Assembly (NCBI RefSeq): GCF_014193695.1
Contig: NZ_JACHZR010000002.1
Span: 372,001-436,000, forward strand
DNA length: 64,000 nt
Origin: Rhizobium sp. BK316
GTDB lineage: Bacteria > Pseudomonadota > Alphaproteobacteria > Rhizobiales > Rhizobiaceae
Direction of reading: 5' to 3'
The position numbers and the translations under genes were made by a program. This document shows positions 1-7,537 of this stretch, piece by piece. Numbering within the stretch: position 1 is the stretch's first letter; each line of letters starts with the position of its first letter. The notes under the pieces are model-generated. The model did no database searches and was not told the DNA's origin. It saw only the letters and a list, made by a program, of their open reading frames with translations.

Positions 1-69
1 TGGCGCAAGCAATGGCTGCTGCGGCACGAGGAGAAGATCGGTGTACATAAGATGGAGAGGACAGCATGA
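1..69 (+). CDS. C-terminal end of an unidentified upstream protein (partial)
   Basis: The frame is open from base 1 and ends at TGA 67-69. Only 22 residues are visible; they are rich in basic and charged residues and end in ERTA. Its stop overlaps the ATG of the next gene in an ATGA arrangement (66-69), so the two are probably translationally coupled in one operon. Too little sequence is visible to name a family. Confidence 0.5.
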   Translation, partial: WRKQWLLRHEEKIGVHKMERTA

Positions 70-839
70 ACCAGACTGAGAAGGCCGAGCTTTTCGGCAC
101 GCTGCATCGCAAGGGTAACCCTGTCATTCTGTACAACATCTGGGATGCCGGAACGGCCAAGGCCGTGACGGAGGCCGGTGCGAAGGCGCTTGCGACCGGA
201 AGCTGGTCTGTGGCTGCCGCCAATGGTTTTGGCGATGGCCAGAAGCTGCCGATGGAGGTGCTGATCGAGACCGCCCGCTCGATCACGGCCGTCAACGATC
301 TGCCGCTCTCGGTCGATTTCGAAGGCGGCTATTCGACAGAGCCTGCCGGTGCCGCGGCCAATGTCGCAAAGCTGATCGACGCCGGTGCCGTCGGTATCAA
401 TTTTGAAGATCAAAAGGTAGGCGGGACCGGCCTTCACCCTGTTGAAGCGCAGGCGGCCCGCATCCGTACCATCAGGGAAATGGCTGAGGGAAGGGGCATC
501 GACTTCTTCATCAATGCCCGCACCGATCTCTTCCTTCAGGAGGGCGATGGGTCCAGACATGCAGGTCTGGTCGACGCAGCGATCGAGCGCGGCAAGGTCT
601 ATGCGGCTGCGGGAGCCAGCGGCTTCTTCGTGCCCGGCCTCATCGAGCCGGCTTTGATTGAGGCGGTCTGCGCGGCTTCCACGCTGCCGGTCAATATCAT
701 GATGAAGGCAGGCGCGCCTGATCCGGCTGATCTCGCAAGACTTGGCGTTTCGCGTATCAGTTATGGTCCGGGGCCGTACCGGACCATGATGGCGAAGCTG
801 AAGGAAGCGGCAGCAGCGATCTACACTGCCGCTGGATAG
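66..839 (+). CDS. isocitrate lyase/PEP mutase superfamily enzyme
   Basis: This 257-residue protein has the phosphoenolpyruvate mutase/isocitrate lyase barrel. Seen in the sequence are an acidic metal-site strand VDFEGGY (about residues 83-89), NFEDQ (112-116) and NARTD (150-154), all characteristic positions of the superfamily. The KKCGH catalytic loop of true isocitrate lyases is absent, so it should not be called glyoxylate-cycle isocitrate lyase. Members of this short group cleave or rearrange C-C or C-P bonds of small 2-oxo acids (oxaloacetate hydrolase, methylisocitrate lyase, PEP mutase types); the substrate here cannot be read from sequence. It starts at an ATGA overlap with the preceding frame and converges with argB, leaving one base between the stop codons. 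Confidence 0.85.
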   Translation: MNQTEKAELFGTLHRKGNPVILYNIWDAGTAKAVTEAGAKALATGSWSVAAANGFGDGQKLPMEVLIETARSITAVNDLPLSVDFEGGYSTEPAGAAANVAKLIDAGAVGINFEDQKVGGTGLHPVEAQAARIRTIREMAEGRGIDFFINARTDLFLQEGDGSRHAGLVDAAIERGKVYAAAGASGFFVPGLIEPALIEAVCAASTLPVNIMMKAGAPDPADLARLGVSRISYGPGPYRTMMAKLKEAAAAIYTAAG

Positions 840-840
840 A

Positions 841-1728
841 TCAGGGAACGATCAACGTGCCAACGCCGTGCTCGGTGAAGATTTCGAGCAGCACGGAATG
901 GGCCGTCTTACCGTTCAGGATGACGACGCCCTGCACGCCCGCCCGGATGGCGTCGATGCAGGTCTCGACCTTCGGGATCATGCCGCCGGAAATCGTGCCG
1001 TCGGCGATCAGCGCATGCGCTTCGGCGACGGAAAGCTCCTTGATGAGCTTGCCCTGCTTGTCGAGCACGCCGGGCACATCCGTCAGGAACAAGAGGCGGG
1101 TGGCGTTCAGCGCACCGGCGATCGCGCCAGCGAAAGTGTCGGCGTTGATGTTGTAGGTCGCGCCATCGCGGCCCGGAGCAACCGGAGCGATAACCGGAAT
1201 CATCTCGGAGCGAGCGAGAAGGTCGAGCAGCGTACGGTCGACCTCGACGACTTCGCCGACAAAGCCGAGATCGAGCACGCGCTCGATGTTGGAATCGGGG
1301 TCCTTGACGGTCTTGCGGGCCTTTTCGGCAAAGACCATGTTGCCGTCCTTGCCGCAAAGGCCGATCGCCCATTCGCCGGTCTGGTTGATCAGCGCGACGA
1401 TTTCCTTGTTGATCGAGCCGGCGAGAACCATTTCGACGATCTCGACCGTCTTCTGGTCGGTAACGCGCAATCCGCCTTCGAATTTGGATTCGATACCCAT
1501 CTTCGTCAGCATCGCGCCGATCTGCGGGCCGCCGCCATGCACGACGATCGGGTTGACGCCGGACTGCTTCAAAAGTGCGATATCGCTGGCGAAGGCCTTG
1601 CCGAGTTCGGGATTACCCATGGCATGGCCGCCGTACTTCACGACGATCGTCTTGTTTTCGTAGCGCTGCATGAAGGGCAGCGCCTGTGCGAGAAGACGTG
1701 CCTGGATTTCGCTTTCGGACTCGTTCAT
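841..1728 (-). CDS. argB: acetylglutamate kinase ArgB
   Basis: N-acetyl-L-glutamate 5-kinase catalyses the second, usually feedback-regulated, step of arginine synthesis in the cytoplasm. The 295 residues match the family's usual length. Near the N terminus are the amino-acid-kinase motifs KYGGHAM and VHGGGPQIG that form the phosphate and acetylglutamate sites, and ITDVPGVL-like sequence ([10 protein letters not shown]) and SGGMIPK lie in the C-terminal half. An N-terminal extension of about 25 residues ([19 protein letters not shown]) is typical of arginine-inhibitable ArgB proteins. In many Rhizobiales argB directly follows yihA; here about 2.1 kb carrying an ECF sigma module on the other strand separates them. 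Confidence 0.97.
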   Translation of the reverse strand: MNESESEIQARLLAQALPFMQRYENKTIVVKYGGHAMGNPELGKAFASDIALLKQSGVNPIVVHGGGPQIGAMLTKMGIESKFEGGLRVTDQKTVEIVEMVLAGSINKEIVALINQTGEWAIGLCGKDGNMVFAEKARKTVKDPDSNIERVLDLGFVGEVVEVDRTLLDLLARSEMIPVIAPVAPGRDGATYNINADTFAGAIAGALNATRLLFLTDVPGVLDKQGKLIKELSVAEAHALIADGTISGGMIPKVETCIDAIRAGVQGVVILNGKTAHSVLLEIFTEHGVGTLIVP

Positions 1729-1845
1729 GGGGGACCCCGCGGAATTGATCGCGGCCTTTTATCTCAAGTTTTTGACAGATGGAATAATCCGGCACGCAAT
1801 AGTTTTTCGTATCTAAGGCCGACCTGGAAGCCTGCCAGCTCATAT

Positions 1846-1870
1846 TGAAACTATCGAACCGGAAATCGTT
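1846..1870 (+). promoter_or_regulatory. candidate autoregulated promoter of the ECF sigma gene
   Basis: A TGAAACT element at 1846-1852 is followed by TCGTT at 1866-1870, just upstream of the sigma gene. The fasciclin gene of the same module has TGAAACT at 3155-3161 followed by TCGT at 3177-3180. ECF promoters commonly have a GAAC-like -35 and a CGT-like -10 box. The spacers differ (13 and 15 bases), so this is only a suggestion. Confidence 0.2.
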
Positions 1871-1884
1871 CATTCGAGGGCGAC

Positions 1885-2421
1885 ATGACTGGGGATTTTG
1901 CAGATTTAATCGGCCGCGTAGCGCTGGGTGACCGCAAGGCCTTTGCGGCGCTCTACCATCAGACCAGCCCGAAACTTCTGGCGATCTGCCTTCGTATCCT
2001 TGGGAACAGGAACGAGGCCGAAGAGGTGTTGCAGGAGGTCTACATCAAGATATGGCAGCGTGCCGGTGCCTTTACGGCGGGCTCCTCCACATCAGCCGCG
2101 TGGATTGCGGCGATTGCACGCAATCAGTCGATCGACGCGTTGAGGGCGCGCAGGCCGGTAGCCGACGAAATCGACAATGTGCCTGATCTCGCCGATGCCG
2201 GTCTCGATCCGGAAGCACAAGTCGTGATTAAGGATGAAGGAAGGCGGATTGACACCTGCATGGAAGAGTTGGAAGCTGATCGTGCGGTCGCCGTGAAACG
2301 GGCTTATGTCGAAGGGCTGAGCTATCAGGAACTGGCCGATCAGTTTGGTGTCCCGCTGAACACGGTGCGGACATGGCTAAGACGCAGCCTGCTGAAACTG
2401 AGAGAGTGCATGGAACGATGA
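1885..2421 (+). CDS. ECF-type RNA polymerase sigma factor
   Basis: This 178-residue extracytoplasmic-function sigma factor has only the sigma2 and sigma4 domains. Region 2 is at about residues 22-95 (ILGNRNEAEEVLQEVYIKIW), followed by an acidic linker. Region 4 at about 125-175 carries a helix-turn-helix (LSYQELADQFGVPLNTVRTW). It redirects RNA polymerase to a small stress regulon when freed from its anti-sigma factor. The next gene overlaps its stop codon and encodes a membrane anti-sigma protein of the RskA/ChrR-like type; a fasciclin-domain protein follows, a gene order seen in other proteobacteria. The exact ECF group is not assigned. Confidence 0.92.
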   Translation: MTGDFADLIGRVALGDRKAFAALYHQTSPKLLAICLRILGNRNEAEEVLQEVYIKIWQRAGAFTAGSSTSAAWIAAIARNQSIDALRARRPVADEIDNVPDLADAGLDPEAQVVIKDEGRRIDTCMEELEADRAVAVKRAYVEGLSYQELADQFGVPLNTVRTWLRRSLLKLRECMER

Positions 2422-3137
2422 CATCGCCCGACAAAAGCAAGGGAGACCGCTCCCGGGATGAGGTTCTCGCCGGCGAATATGTGCTGGGTGTCCTCTCCCT
2501 TCAGGATCGCAGGATCGTTGAGGAGCGCATGCGCCGCGACCGGCAGTTTGCTGCCATCGTCAGCCGCTGGGAGGTCAATCTCTCCAGTTTCAATGATGAA
2601 TACGGCACGGCCGCGCCAAGCCATGAAACCTTCAAGCAGATCGAGGCACGCCTATTTGCCGATGCAGAAAGCACGCCGCGCTTTTCGCACGGCCTCTGGA
2701 ATTCGGCCGGTTTCTGGCGCTCGCTGACTTTTGCCTCGCTTGCAGTCACCTTGGGCGTCATCGCCTTTGCCTCGGGCCTCGTGCCCCAGCCTCCGGCATC
2801 GCCGCCGCTGGTGGCCGAGCTCTCGGGACAGAACAACCAGGTCAATCTGACAGCCTCCTACGATATCCAGAGTGGCCGGCTGAAGATCGTGCCGGTTGCG
2901 GCCGGCAAGCCGGAGGAGAAATCTCTCGAACTCTGGCTCGTGCCGGGTAGTGGGACGCCCCGTTCCCTCGGCGTTTTCCAACGGGGTATGAACGGCGAAT
3001 TGCTGATCCCGACGGATATGCGCGGCCAGATTTCCGATGGCGCGACGCTGGCCGTCAGCCTGGAGCCATTCGGCGGCTCGCCCACACATCAGCCGTCAGG
3101 CCCCGTCATCGCCAGCGGTTCGATCCACAGGCCGTGA
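2418..3137 (+). CDS. membrane anti-sigma factor (RskA-like)
   Basis: The ATG at 2418 overlaps the sigma stop in an ATGA, so I prefer it to an in-frame ATG at 2373 that would lie inside the sigma gene. The 239-residue product has an N-terminal sigma-binding segment (GEYVLGVLSLQDRRIVEERM), one transmembrane helix at about residues 105-125 (FASLAVTLGVIAFASGLV), and a periplasmic RskA-type domain ending in a Pro-rich tail. Single-pass anti-sigma factors hold the ECF sigma at the inner membrane until an envelope signal releases it. No CxxC or HxxxCxxC zinc motif is visible, so a ZAS-type redox sensor is unlikely. Confidence 0.85.
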   Translation: MTSPDKSKGDRSRDEVLAGEYVLGVLSLQDRRIVEERMRRDRQFAAIVSRWEVNLSSFNDEYGTAAPSHETFKQIEARLFADAESTPRFSHGLWNSAGFWRSLTFASLAVTLGVIAFASGLVPQPPASPPLVAELSGQNNQVNLTASYDIQSGRLKIVPVAAGKPEEKSLELWLVPGSGTPRSLGVFQRGMNGELLIPTDMRGQISDGATLAVSLEPFGGSPTHQPSGPVIASGSIHRP

Positions 3138-3154
3138 AAACAAGATCATTTTCC

Positions 3155-3180
3155 TGAAACTCTTCTGCAGCACCTTTCGT
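3155..3180 (+). promoter_or_regulatory. candidate ECF promoter of the fasciclin gene
   Basis: TGAAACT at 3155-3161 and TCGT at 3177-3180 resemble the element upstream of the sigma gene. The site lies in the 111-base gap before the fasciclin gene, where a separate promoter would be needed for strong expression. Assigned by pattern only. Confidence 0.2.
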
Positions 3181-3248
3181 AGTTGCTGATATCCGGGCGG
3201 CGCAGGGCATAAAGCCTGCTGCTGCTACCGGGTGCAGAGGAGAAAATC

Positions 3249-3806
3249 ATGTTCAAGTCCGCCTTGCGCGCAACCGCTCTCGCCGCCGCCTTTTCCGCAA
3301 TTGCATTTGCCGCTGAGGCAAAGGACCCGATGGTCGGCGGTGCCGCGATGTATGCGACCAAGAATATCGTCGAGAACGCCGTCAATTCCAAGGATCACAC
3401 GACCCTCGTGGCAGCCGTGAAGGCTGCCGGGCTCGTCGGCACGCTGGAGGGCAAAGGTCCCTTCACCGTCTTCGCACCGACCAACGAAGCTTTCGCAGCC
3501 TTGCCGACGGGCACCGTCGATACGCTGCTGAAACCTGAAAACAAAAACAAGCTCGTCAAGATCCTGACCTGCCACGTCGTTGCCGCCGATGCCATGTCGA
3601 AGACCGTCGCCAAGATGATCAAGGACGATGGCGGCGAGCACGACATCAAGACCGTCGGCGGTTGCGTGCTCAAGGCAAAGGAAAGCATGGGCAAGATCAC
3701 GCTGACGGATGAAAATGGCGGTGTCGCCCACGTCACCATCGCCGACGTCAAACAGTCGAACGGCGTCATCCACGTCGTCGACGAGGTGCTGCTGCCGAAG
3801 ATGTAA
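3249..3806 (+). CDS. secreted fasciclin (FAS1) domain protein
   Basis: This 185-residue protein has a cleavable signal peptide (about residues 1-24, ending AEA-K) and one FAS1 domain. Diagnostic FAS1 sequence is clear: GPFTVFAPTNEAFAALP in the first half and NGVIHVVDEVLLP at the C terminus. Two cysteines (in LTCHVV and GGCVLK) may form a disulfide in the periplasm. FAS1 proteins mediate surface adhesion or periplasmic stress functions; S. meliloti Nex18, needed for effective nodules, is a related single-FAS1 protein. Its place behind a sigma/anti-sigma pair suggests it is a main target of that sigma factor. Confidence 0.93.
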   Translation: MFKSALRATALAAAFSAIAFAAEAKDPMVGGAAMYATKNIVENAVNSKDHTTLVAAVKAAGLVGTLEGKGPFTVFAPTNEAFAALPTGTVDTLLKPENKNKLVKILTCHVVAADAMSKTVAKMIKDDGGEHDIKTVGGCVLKAKESMGKITLTDENGGVAHVTIADVKQSNGVIHVVDEVLLPKM

Positions 3807-3826
3807 ATTCAAGTATCGGCAGAGGC

Positions 3827-3854
3827 AGGGGCGTCTTTCGGGGCGCCTCTTTTA
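3827..3854 (+). terminator. terminator after fasciclin gene
   Basis: A 7-bp stem (AGGGGCG with CGCCTCT, one G-T pair) precedes TTTTATTT. It overlaps the stop codon of the convergent yihA gene. Confidence 0.6.
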
Positions 3855-4505
3855 TTTCCAGTTGGCTATGCCGACCGTTTCGGCGATCGCCTGCCGCAGC
3901 TCGTCCAATCCTTCGTTCTTTTCCGAGGAAGTGGAAAGCACAGCCGGATAGGCGGCGGGACGCTTGCGGATCCTCTCCGATGTTTCGGCAAGCAGCTTTG
4001 GCACGGCAGGCGCTTTGATCTTGTCCGTCTTGGTCAACACGATCTGGTAGGAGACGGCCGCCTTGTCGAGCAACGTCAGGACGTCATCGTCGTTCTTCTT
4101 GATGCCGTGGCGGCTGTCGATCAGCACATAGACGCGCTTCAGCGTCGAACGGCCGCGCAAATAGTCGAAGACGAGTCTTGTCCAGTTATCCACCTGCTCC
4201 TTCGGCGCCTGTGCATAGCCATAGCCCGGCATGTCGACCAGCGCCATCGGCGGCAGGTCGCTGCCCTCGCCGGAATAGCCGTCCGGAACGAAGTAGTTGA
4301 GCTCCTGCGTACGGCCCGGCGTATTGGAGGTGCGCGCCAGACCTTTCTGACCGACCAGCGCGTTGATCAGCGACGATTTGCCGACATTCGACCGGCCGGC
4401 GAAAGCGACTTCCAGCGGCCCTTCCGGCGGTAGGAATTTCATGGAAGGCACGCCGCGGATGAAGATCCAGGGGTGGCCGAAGAGCGGCTTTGCGATTTCA
4501 GTCAT
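3852..4505 (-). CDS. yihA: ribosome-biogenesis GTPase YihA/YsxC (EngB)
   Basis: A 217-residue GTPase of the TrmE-Era-EngA-YihA group that assists late assembly of the large ribosomal subunit. The P-loop is [10 protein letters not shown] (about residues 36-45), the switch-II G3 motif is DMPGYG, and the G4 specificity motif is [13 protein letters not shown] is the family's G2 region. It lies downstream of yidC on the same strand, as in other Rhizobiales, but a repeat element and a yidC terminator separate them, so it may have its own promoter. Confidence 0.96.
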   Translation of the reverse strand: MTEIAKPLFGHPWIFIRGVPSMKFLPPEGPLEVAFAGRSNVGKSSLINALVGQKGLARTSNTPGRTQELNYFVPDGYSGEGSDLPPMALVDMPGYGYAQAPKEQVDNWTRLVFDYLRGRSTLKRVYVLIDSRHGIKKNDDDVLTLLDKAAVSYQIVLTKTDKIKAPAVPKLLAETSERIRKRPAAYPAVLSTSSEKNEGLDELRQAIAETVGIANWK

Positions 4506-4580
4506 ATGAATTCTGCAATCTCCGGGTTCGGTAATGAAACCGGCTTCATGTTTTTAAGACCTATTGTCAAGGTTCGCCTA

Positions 4581-4684
4581 CTGCATAATTCCTTAAATCG
4601 GAATCGATTTAAGGATGAAATTATGCAGCAATTTAAAGTGCTACAGCGTCCTTTGCGCGTCTGAAAAGACGCGCGGCGCTGTAG
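4581..4684. repeat. rhizobial intergenic palindromic repeat (two hairpins)
   Basis: The element has two nested inverted repeats. The first pairs CTGCATAATT (4581-4590) with AATTATGCAG and, inside it, CCTTAAATCG with CGATTTAAGG around a GAAT loop. The second pairs CTACAGCG and CGCGTCT (from about 4641) with AGACGCG and CGCTGTAG (ending 4684) around a GAAA loop. Elements of this build occur in many copies between genes in Rhizobium genomes (RIME-like mosaic elements). It fills the yihA-yidC gap. Confidence 0.7.
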
Positions 4685-4707
4685 TTGAGTGCTTCGGCGG
4701 CTCGAAA

Positions 4708-4737
4708 CAAAAAGCCCCGCCGAAGCAGGGCTTTTCG
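4708..4737 (-). terminator. yidC terminator
   Basis: On the minus strand AAAGCCC pairs with GGGCTTT, followed by a T-rich run, directly after the yidC stop codon at 4739. Confidence 0.75.
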
Positions 4738-4738
4738 A

Positions 4739-6532
4739 CTATTTCGATGGCGCCGGTTTTCGCTTGAACAGGCCCTTCAGATTGTCGAAGAGCTCGATCT
4801 TCACTCCGTGACGTTTCATGATCACCGACTGCTGCAGTACCGAGAGCGTGTTATTCCAGGCCCAGTAAATCACGAGGCCTGCCGGGAAGCTTGCCAGCAT
4901 GAAGGTGAAGACCAGCGGCATCCAGTTGAAGATCATCGCCTGCGTCGGATCCGGCGGGGTCGGATTCATACGCATCTGCACGAACATGGTGACACCCATG
5001 ATCAGCGGCCAGACGCCGAGATGCAGCAAGGCCGGCGCTTCGAAGGGCAGCAGGCCGAAGAGGTTGACGATCGTCGTCGGATCGGGTGCCGAAAGGTCCT
5101 TGATCCAGCCGAAGAACGGCGCGTGGCGCATCTCGATAGTGATGTAGATCACCTTATAGAGCGAGAAAAAGATCGGGATCTGCAGCGCCACCGGCCAGCA
5201 GCCGGCAATCGGGTTGATCTTCTCTTCCTTGTAAAGCTGCATCATCGCCTGCTGCAGGCCCATCCGGTCGTCGCCGAACTTGGCCTTCAGCTCCTCCATC
5301 TTCGGCTGCACGCGCTTCATGTTCGCCATCGAAGCATACTGCTTGCTGGCGAGCGGGAAGAACAGTGCCTTGACGACGATGGTCGTGCAGAGGATCGCCA
5401 CGCCGAAATTGCCGAAGTAGCGGAAGAAGAAGTCCATCAGCTTGAACATCGGCTTGGTGATGAAATAGAACCAACCCCAGTCGATCAGGCGGTCGAAGCG
5501 CGGGATGTCGTAGCTCGCTTCGTAACCGTCGATGACGGGAACTTCCTTGGCACCGGCAAATACCAGGTTCTTGATTTCGATCGACTGACCCGGCGCGATC
5601 GTGAAAGCATCACCCTTGTAGTCTGCCTGATAACGTGGCTGACCGTCCGTGAAATGCGAGAAGCGGGCGTCATAGGCTGTCTGCTGCGGCGGGATGATCG
5701 TGGCCGCCCAGTATTTGTCGGTGATGCCGAACCAGCCGCCGGTAGATTTTGCCGGGGCGACGGCTTCCTTCTCGACCTCCGTATACTTGCTCTCGATCAA
5801 GCCGTCGTCGCCGATGACACCAATGAAGCCCTCATGAAGAACATATACAGATGGCGTTGTCGGCTTGTTGTAGCGTGTTACGCGGCCATAGGAGGAGAGG
5901 GAAATAGGCGTCTCGCCGGTATTCTGGATCTTGTCCGTCACCGTGAACATATAGCGTTCGTCGACGGAGATCGTGCGAGCGAAGGTGATGCCTCTGTCAT
6001 TTGTATAAGTTAGCGTCACCGGTGTTTTTTCGGTGAGCTTTGCGCCATCGGGCGCGGTCCAGACGGTAGATGGGCCGGGAACGCTGCCAATCGCATCGCC
6101 GCCGATGTAACCGAGTTCGGTGAAATAGCCGTCCTTGGTTTCGGCCGGCGAGAAGAGCGTGATGATCGGGCTCGAGTCGTCGACGGTCTCGTGATAGGCC
6201 TTGAGCCTCAGGTCATCGAGGCGAGCGCCGACGAGGTTGATGGAGCCGGAAAGGGCTGCGGTGTCGATGGTAACGCGCGGAGCCTTTGCAAGTGCTTCTT
6301 CGCGGGTCGCAGTCGCGGCGGCCTGACCCGTCGGGGCGGCGCCATTCGGCTGGGCGGCCTGGCTGTTGGCTGCCGGCTGCTGCGTCTGCTCGGTCTGCTG
6401 CTGTGCCTTCTGGGCCTCCTGAGCCTTGCGCTGAGCTTCGATGCGCGGGTTCATATAGAGGAACTGCCAGCCAAGGACGATCAGCACCGAGAGAGCGATC
6501 GCAATGAAGTAATTGCGGTTGTTTTGCATCAT
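4739..6532 (-). CDS. yidC: membrane protein insertase YidC
   Basis: The 597-residue YidC/Oxa1/Alb3 insertase folds and inserts inner-membrane proteins with or without SecYEG. It has an N-terminal membrane anchor ([20 protein letters not shown]), a Gln/Ala-rich linker (about residues 38-75), a large periplasmic domain, then the conserved five-helix core from about residue 350 with the QxPIFxxLY signature ([14 protein letters not shown]) and the cytoplasmic coiled hairpin. The basic C terminus ([10 protein letters not shown]) fits ribosome contact. Its ATG overlaps the rnpA stop by four bases, placing it in the rpmH-rnpA-yidC operon. Confidence 0.97.
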   Translation of the reverse strand: MMQNNRNYFIAIALSVLIVLGWQFLYMNPRIEAQRKAQEAQKAQQQTEQTQQPAANSQAAQPNGAAPTGQAAATATREEALAKAPRVTIDTAALSGSINLVGARLDDLRLKAYHETVDDSSPIITLFSPAETKDGYFTELGYIGGDAIGSVPGPSTVWTAPDGAKLTEKTPVTLTYTNDRGITFARTISVDERYMFTVTDKIQNTGETPISLSSYGRVTRYNKPTTPSVYVLHEGFIGVIGDDGLIESKYTEVEKEAVAPAKSTGGWFGITDKYWAATIIPPQQTAYDARFSHFTDGQPRYQADYKGDAFTIAPGQSIEIKNLVFAGAKEVPVIDGYEASYDIPRFDRLIDWGWFYFITKPMFKLMDFFFRYFGNFGVAILCTTIVVKALFFPLASKQYASMANMKRVQPKMEELKAKFGDDRMGLQQAMMQLYKEEKINPIAGCWPVALQIPIFFSLYKVIYITIEMRHAPFFGWIKDLSAPDPTTIVNLFGLLPFEAPALLHLGVWPLIMGVTMFVQMRMNPTPPDPTQAMIFNWMPLVFTFMLASFPAGLVIYWAWNNTLSVLQQSVIMKRHGVKIELFDNLKGLFKRKPAPSK

Positions 6533-6927
6533 ACGTTCCTGGGGCGCTCGTCTTTCGAGCGCCGGTGTTTCGGCCTGGTTTCCACGCGGACTTTCAGTTC
6601 CGCGGCCAGTTCATGAAAGGACGCCGTCAACACGTCCCTGCGGGCGACAACCACATAGTCGTGTCCGGGCTGCATTGCAAACCCTGCATGAAGCCGCACC
6701 GCCTCTTTCAGGCGTCGCCGCATGCGGTTTCTTTCAACCGCGTTGCCATGTTTTTTTGTGACTGTGAAGCCGACGCGGGCTTCGCCCTCTTCCTTACGGT
6801 CCAGAACCTCGAGAAGGAAGAGACTGCCGCGGCGCTTTTCGCCTTCGCGGACTGCAAGAAACTGCGGGCGGCTTTTGAGCCGCCCGGCAATCATTTTGTC
6901 TTCTTTGGTCTTCGAACCGCCCGTCAT
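6529..6927 (-). CDS. rnpA: ribonuclease P protein component
   Basis: The 132-residue basic protein is the protein subunit of RNase P, which matures tRNA 5' ends. The RNP-type signature is [13 protein letters not shown] (about residues 66-78), and [15 protein letters not shown] precedes it. The N-terminal extension ([12 protein letters not shown]) could be bypassed by an internal ATG at residue 12 (6894), which would give 121 residues, nearer the usual length; the true start is uncertain. It lies 22 bases downstream of rpmH and overlaps yidC by four bases. Confidence 0.93.
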   Translation of the reverse strand: MTGGSKTKEDKMIAGRLKSRPQFLAVREGEKRRGSLFLLEVLDRKEEGEARVGFTVTKKHGNAVERNRMRRRLKEAVRLHAGFAMQPGHDYVVVARRDVLTASFHELAAELKVRVETRPKHRRSKDERPRNV

Positions 6928-6949
6928 TTTCTATCGGGCACTTCCGGCC

Positions 6950-7084
6950 TTAGGCCGAAAGACGCTTGCGGCCGCGAGCGCGGCGAGCAACGATGACCTT
7001 GCGGCCGCCCTTAGTGGCCATACGCGCACGGAAACCGTGGCGGCGCTTGCGAACAAGCTTCGAGGGCTGATATGTACGCTTCAT
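6950..7084 (-). CDS. rpmH: 50S ribosomal protein L34
   Basis: A 44-residue protein read on the minus strand from ATG at 7084-7082 to TAA at 6952-6950. It begins [18 protein letters not shown], which is the L34 N terminus, and ends GRKRLSA. It is the first gene of the rpmH-rnpA-yidC cluster. L34 is one of the smallest proteins of the large ribosomal subunit. Confidence 0.98.
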   Translation of the reverse strand: MKRTYQPSKLVRKRRHGFRARMATKGGRKVIVARRARGRKRLSA

Positions 7085-7537
7085 TTATTTAAACACCGCG
7101 GAGTGCGGCCCTTCTTGAATTTGCACGATGCAAGGAGCGTTATTTTTCGAACGGACGAGGTCGCGAAAGACCTTGAATGACCGGACGTGCGGCGGCTTAT
7201 ACGGATGAAGCCTGCCAAAGTCAATTATGACAGGCAGTTTCCCCGGATGCGCCAGGCAAACGGCAAGATTTCGCACTCAGGTGTTAACGAATGCAACTTA
7301 TCACCATTCGGTTGTATATTTCAACATAAAGCTTTCGCTGGCTTTCAATCGCAGCTTTTATTCCTTGATGGTGCTCGGCTTTAGGCGAAGCATACTGCGG
7401 GCTGCAGTAAGTATGGGTAATTTCTTGTAGCTGATATTGTTAATATTCGAAATACAACATTAACGAATTTACCCGATCTTCAAGTGCATCGGCTGGGAAT
7501 TTGTTTTCCAGGCATTGTGTGAAGTGAGGAGTGTTCG
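7085..7537. other. intergenic region with divergent promoters
   Basis: This 453-base, relatively AT-rich gap must hold the rpmH promoter (minus) and the chemoreceptor promoter (plus). No dnaA gene and no cluster of DnaA boxes is visible, although rpmH adjoins oriC in many other bacteria. No convincing small gene is seen. A good ribosome-binding site (GTGAGGAGTG) ends just before the TTG start at 7538. Confidence 0.5.

Noticed and set aside
66..839. Isocitrate lyase of the glyoxylate cycle
   Set aside because: The protein is half the length of isocitrate lyase and lacks the KKCGH motif; only the superfamily can be assigned.
4685..6013. Open frame of 442 codons on the plus strand
   Set aside because: It is antisense to yidC and starts in the yidC terminator; composition is Arg/Glu/His-rich without motifs.
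7085..7537. Replication origin next to rpmH
   Set aside because: rpmH adjoins dnaA/oriC in many bacteria, but there is no dnaA and no set of DnaA boxes here; in Rhizobiales the origin lies elsewhere.
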